Source: Chara braunii (lineage: Eukaryota > Streptophyta > Charophyceae > Charales > Characeae). From it: a DNA stretch of 26,903 nt. Below the pieces are notes generated by a model. That model had not been told where the DNA came from. It worked only from the letters and a program-made list of their open reading frames with translations, and ran no database searches. Of the stretch, positions 18,580 through 26,903 are shown piece by piece (positions within the stretch are counted from its first letter, which is position 1; every line of letters starts with the position of its first letter). Both the position numbers and the translations under genes were made by a program. Location of the stretch: the NCBI GenBank assembly GCA_003427395.1, contig BFEA01000299.1:95190-122092 (forward strand). The letters are read 5' to 3'.

Positions 18580-20502
18580 TCACGGTGTCACGGATAATCC
18601 TCTCCCAACCGTCCCTAGCCGAGTAGTCGCATTCACCCTATCACGTCCGTCGCTTTCCAAAATGAAGTTGACCTGCGGCCCACGACCCCGCAGTTGTTTC
18701 CAAATGATATCGACCACCGGCTCAGCTTCTACGGCCGCTATCTCTAGCCCATTGAGCATGATAACGGCTCGCCGCATTCCTCCTGGCGAGTTCCAATTCA
18801 CCCGTTCTCCCTGCGGTCCGAATATCTCCCCCTTTAACGACCTGGTACATCTCCTTTTTAATATATAATGGTTAAGTTTTGGACATGCGCGTACATAATG
18901 TCCCATCACGGTGCAGTACTTGCATTGCTCGTTAGCAGGATCTCTTCGTCCAAATCCCCGATTGCCTACACCCGGCGGAACTACGGCTTCCTAGGGAGGG
19001 AGGGGGGGTCGGGATACTTGCGCTTGCGTAACCAATAGCGCGCTCTCCATCCTTTCAATCTTGTTGTCGACTCCGTACACTCGTTCATGTAGACTTTCGA
19101 TCCCCTTCTTTACCTTGTTGCCTGTTCTCCCGGTCAGGTTTATGACCTCCCCTTCCTTAAGCAAGGCCAATGTCTCGGTCACTACCGTCTTTTCGGCCAC
19201 ATCCGTTACTGTGCTAAAATCAACATCCCTGATATTTACGAACTTGCTGGTCTGCTGGTAGGCCAACAAAATCTTGTTTTTGTCGAACTCGGAGAACTGC
19301 CTAAGGAAGTATTTGCTCATTATCCGGGACGTTACTCCCGGGATCCTTAGTGCTACCAGAGTAAACTCCCGTAGGAAATCATTGCACGTTGAGAAGTTCT
19401 TCCTCTGGACTGCCGCTAGGTCGGCCTCCGTAGCCATCTTCTCCGCTGCTAGGTACTTTCTCATCATCACATCCCGGGTTTCCTTCCAGGATCGGCTAGC
19501 GGCTACGATGGCCATTATGTCCCGTCCCAAGCTCAAAGACACATGCTGCCCCAGGTGGTCCATTTTTTCTTCTTCGGTCCATTTTAGCAGCGCGGCCAGA
19601 TTCTCGTAATCTATCAGGAATTCCGTGATGTTCGCCCCGTCAAACGTCAACTTTTTCTTAGCGTCCGCTAAGTAGCCTTGATTTTTGTTTTGTGTTCGCG
19701 CGAGGGACGACACTATCTTCCTAAGGCCGCCCTCGGAGCTACTGGCCTCGCCTGCCATACTGTTATCCGGACCTTCCTTGCCGGCCTTCTGTCCCTCCCT
19801 AGTCTTCGTAGTTCCCTCCGGGTCGAACCATCCCAACACTCTTTCCCTGAGGCTCCAGAGCCCTTCACATCCTCGTGTTACTGCTGGTGTGGTCGGCAGA
19901 CGGCTAACCCTACTATCTATGGCTGGCGGATTCGTGGCTTTTTCTGCTTCCACCCCTGGGGAGTTCTCTCTCTCTTTCCTCCTTTTGCTCGGTGTTCCCC
20001 CACGGTCACTACCTTTATCCTCTTATCCAGTTCCGCCTCGGCTGGTTTTTCGTTCGTCCCGCGGTTCCTCCTGCAGAGGGCCTTCTTCGTTCCCAGTCAT
20101 CATTTCCTCAATCAATCTTACCTTGTACTCTACGGTCCTCTTTTCTATCTCTGCTAGTTTGCGCCTCGCATCCGTGACCCTTACTTTCTTCGACACACCT
20201 CCCTCTGAATTCCGAGGGTTTGTCCTATCCTTATTCCTGCCCTCCTTGGTTTCCTGAGTCCCTTGCCTACTTCCCCCGGCTTTTCCCGAGCTTTCCCCTT
20301 AGGAGATTTCCTTCCGGTTCCCTTTGGTACCATCCGGATTTATCGACTTTCTGTCTTTCTGCCCTTCTTCGCTTTGTGCGGCATTGCCTCTTAAGCCTGG
20401 TCCTACTTCGCCCTTATGGTTATCCGTCTCATCCTCCGTGGCCATTCTGCCTAGTTCTGCATAAACCAAAAGGTTCCCCAGGGCATACGCAACGCGAGGC
20501 AT
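18580..20502 (-). pseudogene. Gag and nucleocapsid of element 2
   Basis: The first in-frame ATG is at 20502 (MPRVAYALGNLL). The N-terminal part is charged and coil-like (ARRKLAEIEKRTVEYKVRL) and is interrupted by TAA at 20299-20301 and a frame change near 20.0 kb. The frame 19953-18991 (opening at a GTG) is capsid-like: LTFDGANITEFLIDYENLA, FLREFTLVALRIPGV and SKYFLRQFSEFDKNKIL. It ends at TAG 18991-18993, but the same frame continues directly to a CCHC knuckle CKYCTVMGHYVRAC near 18900-18935 and on to 18580. A shift near 18640 leads toward the protease frame. Confidence 0.75.
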
Positions 20503-20900
20503 TTAGGTTTCCTTGGTTCCAACTTTGTTGGCTTTTCTTTATTCGGGAAATAGTCTTCTCCTTATTTCCGTTTCCTGATTGATTCCCTAAAAAGGAGCCA
20601 CGACTGACCCTGCTGCCCTGCCGAGCTAAGGGCGTGACTTAGTTTCCCTTATCACAGGCTCGTTTAGAGCGTCCTCGCCCCGTCGGACCGGTGCGTAGGA
20701 GCCCGGGTTAGGCATCCCGTCAGGGATAGTTTCCCGAGCAGTATTCCCCTTTTTTTGACCTTCAGGGTCACGGCAACTATTAGGAGTCTACCCCCTCCCC
20801 TTTATTCTTTAGTGGTTTTTTATCGTCCGGGTCCGAAACCCTTCCTCATTTCCATTTGCGGATTTATACTTAATTTGCCCTATTGGCCCATCCCCGGAGG
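20503..20900. other. Spacer between the array and gag of element 2
   Basis: About 400 bases between the stop of module copy D and the ATG of the gag, both on the minus strand. I see no LTR ends, no primer-binding site and no open frame. The last bases before the ATG are A-rich. It may hold a promoter or leader, but no motif is clear. Confidence 0.4.
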
Positions 20901-21833
20901 CTAGTCCCGTTCTCGCCCTCGTGGCCCTTCTGGTTCGGTAGGCTCCTCGAATAGTTTAGCCACCCCTGCTAAATAACTCTCTCCTATCTCGATCTCTCTT
21001 AGGATTATGTGCTCGTAATCCGCCCAGGCTAGTCGCGGCAACCCAAATATCAGAATATGGATGACTTCCAGTAACTCATGGACCCTGTTTCCCCAGCACG
21101 GCCCATGTTCCACAGAAACATCGTAGAACATCCAGATGGTCTGAAAGGGGAAGTGGTCTACCCAGACTATCGCTGAGTCTGTCAGCGCTTGTACCCTTGC
21201 GAGGCTCCCGAAAATGAGGTCTATCATAAACCGGGGGACTCGACACCTCAACGGTGTGGTTGGTGCCCTGAACTCCCTCCAACCCCCCATTTCCACCCTG
21301 GTAAGCAAATCCACGTTTCTTCTACCCCTGACCGATTGTCCTATCCGCGTCAATGCCCGGGCCGCCCTCCGAAAAACTGGAGCCAACTCGTGGCCTTGTG
21401 TTATCCCTATCCCCAACAAGTGTCAGCCAACCTCGGGTAGGTATAGGACCCCGATTACCTTTAAATTGGTGAACAAATCGTGCTCAGGCCCTCGGTTGAG
21501 TCTCATCCCCTTCCACCGACATTCCACCAACATGAAGGCGTTGTCTCTTCCTAGGGTCATGGCCCGCCATTCCACGTCGAACCCCCGAAAGTTGAAATTC
21601 GACGGGAGGGATACTTCCCATCGCCCGCCGTTATTCCTGGGCGGTCCGGGGTACCGGGCTGACGTTCCATTCGCACACGGGGTTGGCGTTCCATTTGCAC
21701 ACGTATTGCTGCCATTGTTGCTTTGGTGATTCCCTGCATAGTCCACATAGAGAGGGTTACAGCCAATCCTTAGTAAACGTCCACCTACTGCCCCCTTACC
21801 CTTCATGTTTTCATTCTTCTTCTCTGATCCCAA
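20901..21833 (-). pseudogene. Module copy D (one in-frame stop)
   Basis: One frame from 21833 to 20901, broken by a single TGA at 21423-21425. The codon follows PEVG and stands where copy C has Trp, so TGG to TGA is likely. The N-terminus differs from the other copies: it is Asn/Gly-rich with two in-frame CANGT repeats from a 24-bp DNA duplication (21663-21703). The module begins at about GGRWEVSLPS. Later motifs are VEMGGWREF, VPRFMIDLIFG, VSVEHGPCWGN and IGESYLAGVAKLFEEP, ending in a charged tail. The frame starts one codon after the stop of copy C and in phase with it; an internal ATG lies about ten codons in. Function unknown. Confidence 0.65.
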
Positions 21834-22625
21834 CTATCCCTCCATACCCTCAGGAGCAGCAACCCCCTCCGGTTGTTCGTACAGCCGGTAAAGGTCGTCT
21901 ATGTAGGTCGCGCCCCGACCTACTTCCCGCCGGATGACTCTCCACATAGCCTCATCACTTATTTGCGGAACTCCTGGCCTAGTATTTACTGCCGCTTGTA
22001 GTATACAAAGCACCTCGTGCCCCTGCTCGTCTTCAAAAGGCCCCATCTCTAGGAAGGCCCGGTAGTATTCCCGATACATTAATGCTTCATCAAAATCCAG
22101 CCTAGTTATGGCAGCTACCGCCTGCTCCACTCGCTCTACGCCTCCCACTCGTCTTAGTAAAAAGGGTGGCAGACTCATTCGTACGACCTCATTTGGCAAC
22201 TCAAAAACCCCTGCTGCGGTGACTTTTACCTCAGTCGTCACGTCATCTCGTTCCGGATCTGCGAACTCAAACCCCTCCCGCCAGGTTATTTGCCATGCTC
22301 CTTCGAAAATTCGCACGGGGTCGTCCCCGGACGCCAAGGCAATCCCAAAAGTTCGCCATCCTTCTTCCGACACGTGTAGGGATCCCGTCGCATGCACGCG
22401 CCTTGGGAGTTCCAAATTTATGCCCCCGAACTCTCCTCTCACACGCCATTCCAGCTCTACTACTAGGTACACCGTGTCTTCCACCAATTCTACCCCCACC
22501 CAGTCCATTACCGGGTTACTTACCATGTTTCTTGTTGGCAGGCTCATTTCGACCCTTCCCCCTATCGCTCTTGGCGGTAGGATCCCGCTAGGCCTATCCT
22601 CCCAAAATGTCATTCGTCGGGCCAC
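21834..22625 (-). CDS. Module copy C, the only intact frame (263 codons)
   Basis: Uninterrupted from GTG at 22625 to TAG at 21834. The first ATG is at 22613 (MTFW), four codons in. The GTG lies where copy A has an ATG in a similar context (CAAGATGGC versus CAAGGTGGC). Motifs in order: GGRVEMSLPTRN, DWVGVELVEDTVYLVVELEW, SLHVSEEGWRTFGIALASG, VRMSLPPFLLRRVGG, YYRAFLEMGPFEDEQGHEV, GATYIDDLYRLYEQPEG. It is acidic and hydrophobic, with no signal peptide and no membrane segment. I do not recognise the family. An alternating hydrophobic pattern suggests beta-strands in the N-terminal half and helices in the C-terminal half. Confidence 0.55.
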   Translation of the reverse strand: MARRMTFWEDRPSGILPPRAIGGRVEMSLPTRNMVSNPVMDWVGVELVEDTVYLVVELEWRVRGEFGGINLELPRRVHATGSLHVSEEGWRTFGIALASGDDPVRIFEGAWQITWREGFEFADPERDDVTTEVKVTAAGVFELPNEVVRMSLPPFLLRRVGGVERVEQAVAAITRLDFDEALMYREYYRAFLEMGPFEDEQGHEVLCILQAAVNTRPGVPQISDEAMWRVIRREVGRGATYIDDLYRLYEQPEGVAAPEGMEG

Positions 22626-22785
22626 CTTGCAATGTCTCCTTTCCTGCTTCCTTAGTCCGATTATTGCACCTACCGAGATTCCATGCCTTTCGTGCTTCAG
22701 CCTCTCAGCACTCCCTACTTATCGTACACTGGTTCTTGCTGCTATCCCTGCCCCATATACGTACAAATTTTCTCCCCCCCTCCCT

Positions 22786-23568
22786 CTAATCGAACCACAG
22801 TACCTCAAACAGCGTAAAGACATCGTCCATATAGGATGGCGCGGCCGCCGCCTCTCGGCTAACTATGGCATCCCAAATCTCCGCGTCTACCTCTAGACGA
22901 TCGTACTTACCTATCCTCAGGACGGTGATGACTTCACTAGCTTTATCGCCGTAGAAGGGTCCATATTTTAAGGATATCCTATAGAATTCCTCGGTCAACC
23001 AGGCACATTCTATGTGCACTTTCCTCATGGAGTCGGCCACGTCTGCTACGTGCTCGAATCCCCCGAACCAGTTGGCCACGAACTCGGGAACCCACGCTGT
23101 TGTGCGCAGGCAGGGAGGTTTGAGTTCCCTCCATCCTCCCATCACAACTCTGCTATTAACTTGGTCCCACCCCTCATTGGCGAAACCTTTGCCTTCCTTT
23201 CGGGTTCGTGCCTGCATCCCCTAGAAGCCACATTGGATCCTGTCCCATTGCTAAAGTAGTGCAAAATAGGTGTCACCCATCTTCGGAAAGGACAATCGTT
23301 CCGACCGACTCCACTTTGCCCTCTGCTATCTCGTCCCAACCTTCCTCTTCCCTTATTGGGTTCCAAATCCGTTTTATCCATATATATGATTATTCTCGGG
23401 CAACCTCAAACCCAACCCAGTCGCACGTGGTCCCCTCCATTCGTTTTCCGTTGGTATAGGCATTTCTATCCCTCCTCTGAGTCGTCTTGGTTCCCATCCC
23501 TTGAAGGTGTATTCCATCATCCTTTCCTCTCTAGTCATCTTTCCCCTTCCTGCACAATACCAGGCCAC
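22786..23568 (-). pseudogene. Module copy B (frameshifted, two stops)
   Basis: A GTG at 23568 opens the frame; a TAG lies three codons upstream. The N-terminal part (GGIEMPIPTENEW) shifts near 23440 into a frame that matches copy C closely (CDWVGFEVARE, then KVESVGTIVLSEDG). That frame has TAA at 23390-23392 and TGA at 23273-23275. Near 23215 it shifts back to the starting frame, with SRVVMGGWREL, VPEFVANWFGG, YRISLKYGPFYGDKASEV and PSYMDDVFTLFE. It ends at 22786 without the charged tail of copies A and D. Its middle is most like copy D (MGGWRE), and both have TGA at the same codon. Confidence 0.65.
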
Positions 23569-23601
23569 CCGTCCTTCCTAAGTTAAGTCACCCCACCCCT
23601 C

Positions 23602-24413
23602 TTAGAAGTCTAAGTCCTCTATCTCATCATCTTCGTCTTCATCGCTGAAGTCGTCCTCTTCGTTGCAGAACAACTCTTTCACCCCTTCCAGAAATGTCTC
23701 CCCTATTGCCACATTTCTATAGACTATCCCCCAATGCACGGAGCTAGAGACAAAGACATCGTCCACACTAAGGCAGTTTAGTATCTCGGCCAACTCGTCC
23801 GCCCAGTTCCCCTCAAAAGGCCCCATTTCTACCGACAACCGGAATAAGTCTTGCCTAGCGCACTGGTATAGTCTGAGGTTCGCATGGACCGGCATATCTG
23901 TATTAACCTGCTCCGGGTTCCGAAAACTGCGTCCACCAGGAAGGGAGGCAGCACACATCGCATGGTTCTGACGGGTCGCCTCATGCTCCCTCTATCCCCA
24001 AGTTCCACCCGCACATCTACCCTTTCCATTTCCATTTCCCTCCGCTGAGACGCAGCCCATACAACCTCCGCTTCCGCCTTCCTAAACAACTCGTCCGGCG
24101 TATTCCCGAGTTCCAACTCTATGACCATAGCATTTTCCCCACCTTGCGACAAGTAGACCCACCCCCAGGCTTCCATTGTCCCTCGGAATTCCAAATCCAT
24201 TAAACTCGGCGACAACCTCGTCAAGCTGACATTAGTCCATATTGTCTCTATCCAAAGAAAAGCGTCCTCCCCTTCCAGCATTGTTGTTTGATACGCTGGT
24301 TCAAGGTCCGTCCACGCCCTATCTTCCGGGAGGACGACCGATACCCCATCCGTTACATCTACTGGCATTTCCGGGCCGCTGGTATAGATCGGGGAAGGCA
24401 ACCATCGCGCCAT
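23602..24413 (-). pseudogene. Module copy A (one frameshift)
   Basis: Starts with ATG at 24413 in a good initiation context (AACAAGATGG). The first 167 codons or so include LWIETIW, GWVYLSQGGENAMVIELELG, ELFRKAEAEVVWAAS and LPPFLVDAVFG. Near 23892 the frame must change to reach the second half: FRLSVEMGPFEGNWADELAEIL and IGETFLEGVKELF. It ends in a strongly acidic tail (EEDDFSDEDEDDEIEDLDF) absent from the other copies. Apart from one indel the copy is intact, so a sequencing error could explain the break. Function unknown. Confidence 0.65.
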
Positions 24414-25911
24414 CTTGTTTCAGCACCCGACCCCTGTTTTCATGAAAGAGTACCAACCGGTCCTTCTGGTCAGGTCAACCCTTGTCCTAGATGAGAATTA
24501 TTTCAGACTCCTCATCAAGGTCTCCCTAATTTACCTCCCCATTCCTAAGTACCTCCTTCCCATAATACCATCGGTCGGCCATCCATTTCCCCACATTCCT
24601 TCTCTTGGTTCCATTCCAACTGACCTCCATCCTCCTTCCTTCCGATCATCTCTCACTCGTGTGGACTTAGAAAGGAGGGCGGATAGACTTAGAAATATGC
24701 CCGTCCAACAATCCCAGCTCAATCAATCTTTATGGAGGGGGGGAACACATAAAAAAAATCAGGCAATCTCACATACGGGCCGGTCATCTCCTCACCGGTC
24801 ATCCCCAATATGGTCTCTCCGCTGGTACTATCGGTAGAGTTTTATCCCATACCTCAAGCGCAGCTCAACCGTCATGAGCACGGTACCCAGGCTCCGGCAA
24901 GGCGTTAGCCCTTTCCTTGTACCCAGAATACCCCATCCCGTCTTGCTGCTCTTGCACATCCATACCGACACCGAGGGCTACCGCGTGTGCCTAAGTACAG
25001 GGACAAAAGTCAGTCGTCCGGGCATTCACTTCCATCGGTCCAATAAGAATTAGCCTTTCCCAAACCATGCTACGAGAAGCTACTAATCGTCTCCGAGGCT
25101 CCGTCTTTGTCCGCATGCAGTGGTACNCNCCCCGCCAGTCAATAGGCCAAGCCCTGCCTAAGGAGACGTTTCGCACCCCGCCCGGCAGGTCATCGAGCCA
25201 AAGCTCGTAACCGCTCGAACTAGAATGCTACTAATCACCCGGCGTGACAAACTCCCGTCCGACAGCTCGATGGCCTGACCTCCACACACGAACACACAGC
25301 CTACAAAAAGAGAGCGACGTTTCGCAACCCGCACCGGTCGGTCGGATCACTCCGCCGCGGGATTTTCATTGGAGCCGGCCTAAGCCAAGCACCAACCGCC
25401 TGCCAGGTAATCGGAGCCCTTCTTTCATACGAAGAGGAAGGGTCGACCTGCGACTTGCCCAAGGCTTCCCCGGACTGGTGAACACCAGCACCGGACGAAG
25501 GAGGGCTAGAGTCATTCCACAAGGAAATGGCTGATCAAGTGCATAGCATGCATGTTATACCTCGAGGCCTGGCCATGCCATGCGCCCTGCCACTCTCAAA
25601 TCTGATTTCTCACAAGGGAAAGAACAAACACATGTCCATTTTCCGTATCGTGGGTTGTGTATACGTCCATGCGTCGGGCACCCCCGTAGGAATCGCAAGG
25701 GTCAATTTAACCCTTGCCGGTCACCTCCACCATTTTTGTAGGGCCAAACCCCGGTAGACTTTCGAACCTTAGTCGACCCCACTGCGGGTCCCAGTTGGCT
25801 CGGCCCGCCCACGCTCATGCTCAGGGCGCGGGCCGTTCGTCCCAAGGTCACCCCCACCTAGTGCTTTGAGATGGATGGGGGTGGGCCGTCGCGCGAGAGA
25901 GCTTTGACATT

Positions 25912-25952
25912 GGGGATGTAGCTCAGCCCTCACGCCGGGTGGTAGTCTCGTC
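25912..25952 (+). other. tRNA-Ala-like 5' end, incomplete
   Basis: GGGGATGTAGCTCAG equals the 5' acceptor stem and D-arm start of plant-type tRNA-Ala. The next bases do not continue the tRNA: GGTGGTAG appears about 13 bases late, and no anticodon arm, B box or matching 3' acceptor arm follows. It could be a tRNA fragment or the head of a tRNA-derived SINE; chance is also possible. Not a functional tRNA as seen. Confidence 0.3.
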
Positions 25953-26863
25953 GGTCATTCCGCAACGCTGATTTTTCTTTTGATTCATAGTTGTGTTCTC
26001 ATACAATTGCTCCTTCCAATACGCAGGCAGTCCAAGTGTTCTTTGAGTGTTTCTCTTCTCTTGTGCGCAGGCTAAGTGTCATCCTTAGGCCGCGCACCAT
26101 TTCCCTAAGCATTGTGGCTACAAGGCCTCATTGGGGTGTGGCGAGGTCGTCCTCCCCCTCGCCTCTACGCATCCATCGGGTCTCACAATTTGCTTTCAAC
26201 CTTATTGAGGTAGGCCCCTTAGTCTTTTTGGGGCCCTTATATGCATGCACACCCAGCATCACATTTTCCTTGGTACGACTGCACTCTCATTTACACTCCA
26301 AGTCTCAAGCACAAAAGTCATTTCCATGGGTTGGCTCTATGCCAAGGGTCTCGTAGCCCCTTTGTCCCTCTTCCCTTTCCCTCTTGGTGCCCAGTTCCTC
26401 TCGGCCCTATCCCGCTCAAGGCCTTGTTAGCCATCACTCACCTGCACAATCCCACACAAGCAAGAAGATCCATACAATCCCCCGTTGGGGGTCAACACAT
26501 AGCCCTTCCCACATGCCTATCTTTTCAAACTTTTTGGCTGCGCTTTTGTTCCCTCTTGTTGCTCAATCAGCCCATTCTCTTCTCATAGTCATGCAGTCGG
26601 GGAAATGGTTGAGTCAAACTGACTTTGCTTTCACTTATACTTTTTCTCGGATTCCGCCTCTTTTTCCCACTTTCTCAACCGTCCTTTCATTTGCCTTCTT
26701 GGTGGCGCAAGGGACCGGCTACCCTCCCCTTGCCCTCTTTCTCCACCAAGTGAGGTCTGATCTCTTCTTACCGTTCACACCCTGGCAATGTACCAAGTGA
26801 GGGGAGAAGGGTTAGTCATATGTCAAGTGGGGGGAAGAGACAGAGGGAAGCAAAAAGGAACGA

Positions 26864-26903
26864 GGAGAGAAAGAGTGGTGGAGGGGGAGGAGAGAGAGAG
26901 AGA
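26864..26903. repeat. Purine-rich tract ending in (GA)n
   Basis: The last bases of the window are almost only A and G and end in GA repeats. The tract is complementary in kind to the TC microsatellite at 12.4 kb. It probably continues past the window edge. Confidence 0.85.

Larger units (their letters stand above)
17691..20502 (-). mobile_element. Element 2: gag-protease part of a gypsy-type retroelement
   Basis: A minus-strand gag with nucleocapsid knuckle, followed by a retropepsin. The expected RT, RNase H and integrase are missing; LINE sequence takes their place at about 17690. The element is decayed, with stops at 20299, 18991, 18512 and 18242 and several frame changes. No LTR or primer site is recognised in the ~400 bases upstream of its first ATG (20502). 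Confidence 0.8.
20901..24413 (-). repeat. Head-to-tail array of four copies of one ~265-codon module
   Basis: Four minus-strand units (A at 23602-24413, B at 22786-23568, C at 21834-22625, D at 20901-21833) share collinear motifs. These are a VE..W strand; an SEEGW/PEVG*H segment; [LV]P-x-F followed by FG or GG; a GPF/GPC block inside [FY]R-x-[SA]...GPF...E; and a C-terminal SY/TY-[LMI]-x-[GD] followed by LF/LY. Identity is modest, so the duplications are old or fast-evolving. Only C is an intact frame. The family is not recognised. Confidence 0.75.
24414..26903. other. No recognisable gene
   Basis: Many short frames on both strands, but no motif. A further module copy upstream of copy A was looked for and not found. 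Two ambiguous bases are present at 25127 and 25129. GACGTTTCGCA followed by CCCGC recurs with a small change at 25165 and 25316 (151 bp apart). An 8-bp inverted repeat (CGGCCCGC/GCGGGCCG) lies at 25801-25808 and 25828-25835. The right end from about 26797 is purine-rich and finishes in GAGAGA. Confidence 0.45.

Noticed and set aside
19678-20257. Plus-strand frames of 159-190 codons
   Set aside because: Opposite-strand shadows of the gag of element 2, rich in Ser/Phe/Pro as expected from that.
22108-22896. 262-codon plus-strand frame
   Set aside because: Antisense shadow of module copies C and B; it shows no motif and only Ser/Thr/Pro-rich composition.
23142-23381. Minus-strand frame of 79 codons taken at first as the middle of module B
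   Set aside because: A neighbouring frame aligns over its length with copy C (DWVGFEVARE, VLSEDG), so this frame is the shadow.

Overview
The window reads as repeat-rich eukaryotic nuclear DNA. It holds decayed LTR retrotransposons and a LINE fragment, all on the minus strand, with microsatellites, a 70-base assembly gap, a putative initiator-Met tRNA primer site, and no bacterial gene order. The wording of the gag and retropepsin regions reminds me of retroelements from streptophyte algae, with Chara as my best guess. That is memory-based resemblance and was not checked against any database. I see no confident intact host gene and no rRNA, complete tRNA or CRISPR array.

Layout. Positions 1-3.5 kb are non-coding with short repeats: a 31-bp direct repeat at the left edge, a degenerate ~123-bp repeat and several hairpins. 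Positions 3.5-4.8 kb hold protein-like but unidentified minus-strand frames. Positions 4.8-10.9 kb hold element 1, a Ty3/gypsy-type element on the minus strand. Its order from the putative primer site at 10.88 kb is gag, protease, reverse transcriptase, RNase H, a PHD-type zinc finger, then integrase. It is broken by at least six in-frame stops and about five frameshifts. Positions 10.9-15.3 kb hold one unidentified ORF, a TC microsatellite spanning the gap, short tandem repeats and pyrimidine-rich DNA. Positions 15.3-17.7 kb hold the 3' part of a LINE (C-terminal ORF2 with a zf-RVT domain). This is fused in frame to the retropepsin of element 2, whose gag and protease occupy 17.7-20.5 kb. Positions 20.9-24.4 kb carry a head-to-tail array of four diverged copies of one ~265-codon protein module that I cannot assign to a family. 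Positions 24.4-26.9 kb show no gene.

The two most interesting items are the PHD finger between RNase H and integrase of element 1, and the four-copy array lying directly upstream of the gag of element 2 in the same orientation. The array could be an accessory gene cluster of the retroelement or an unrelated host family; the sequence alone does not decide.
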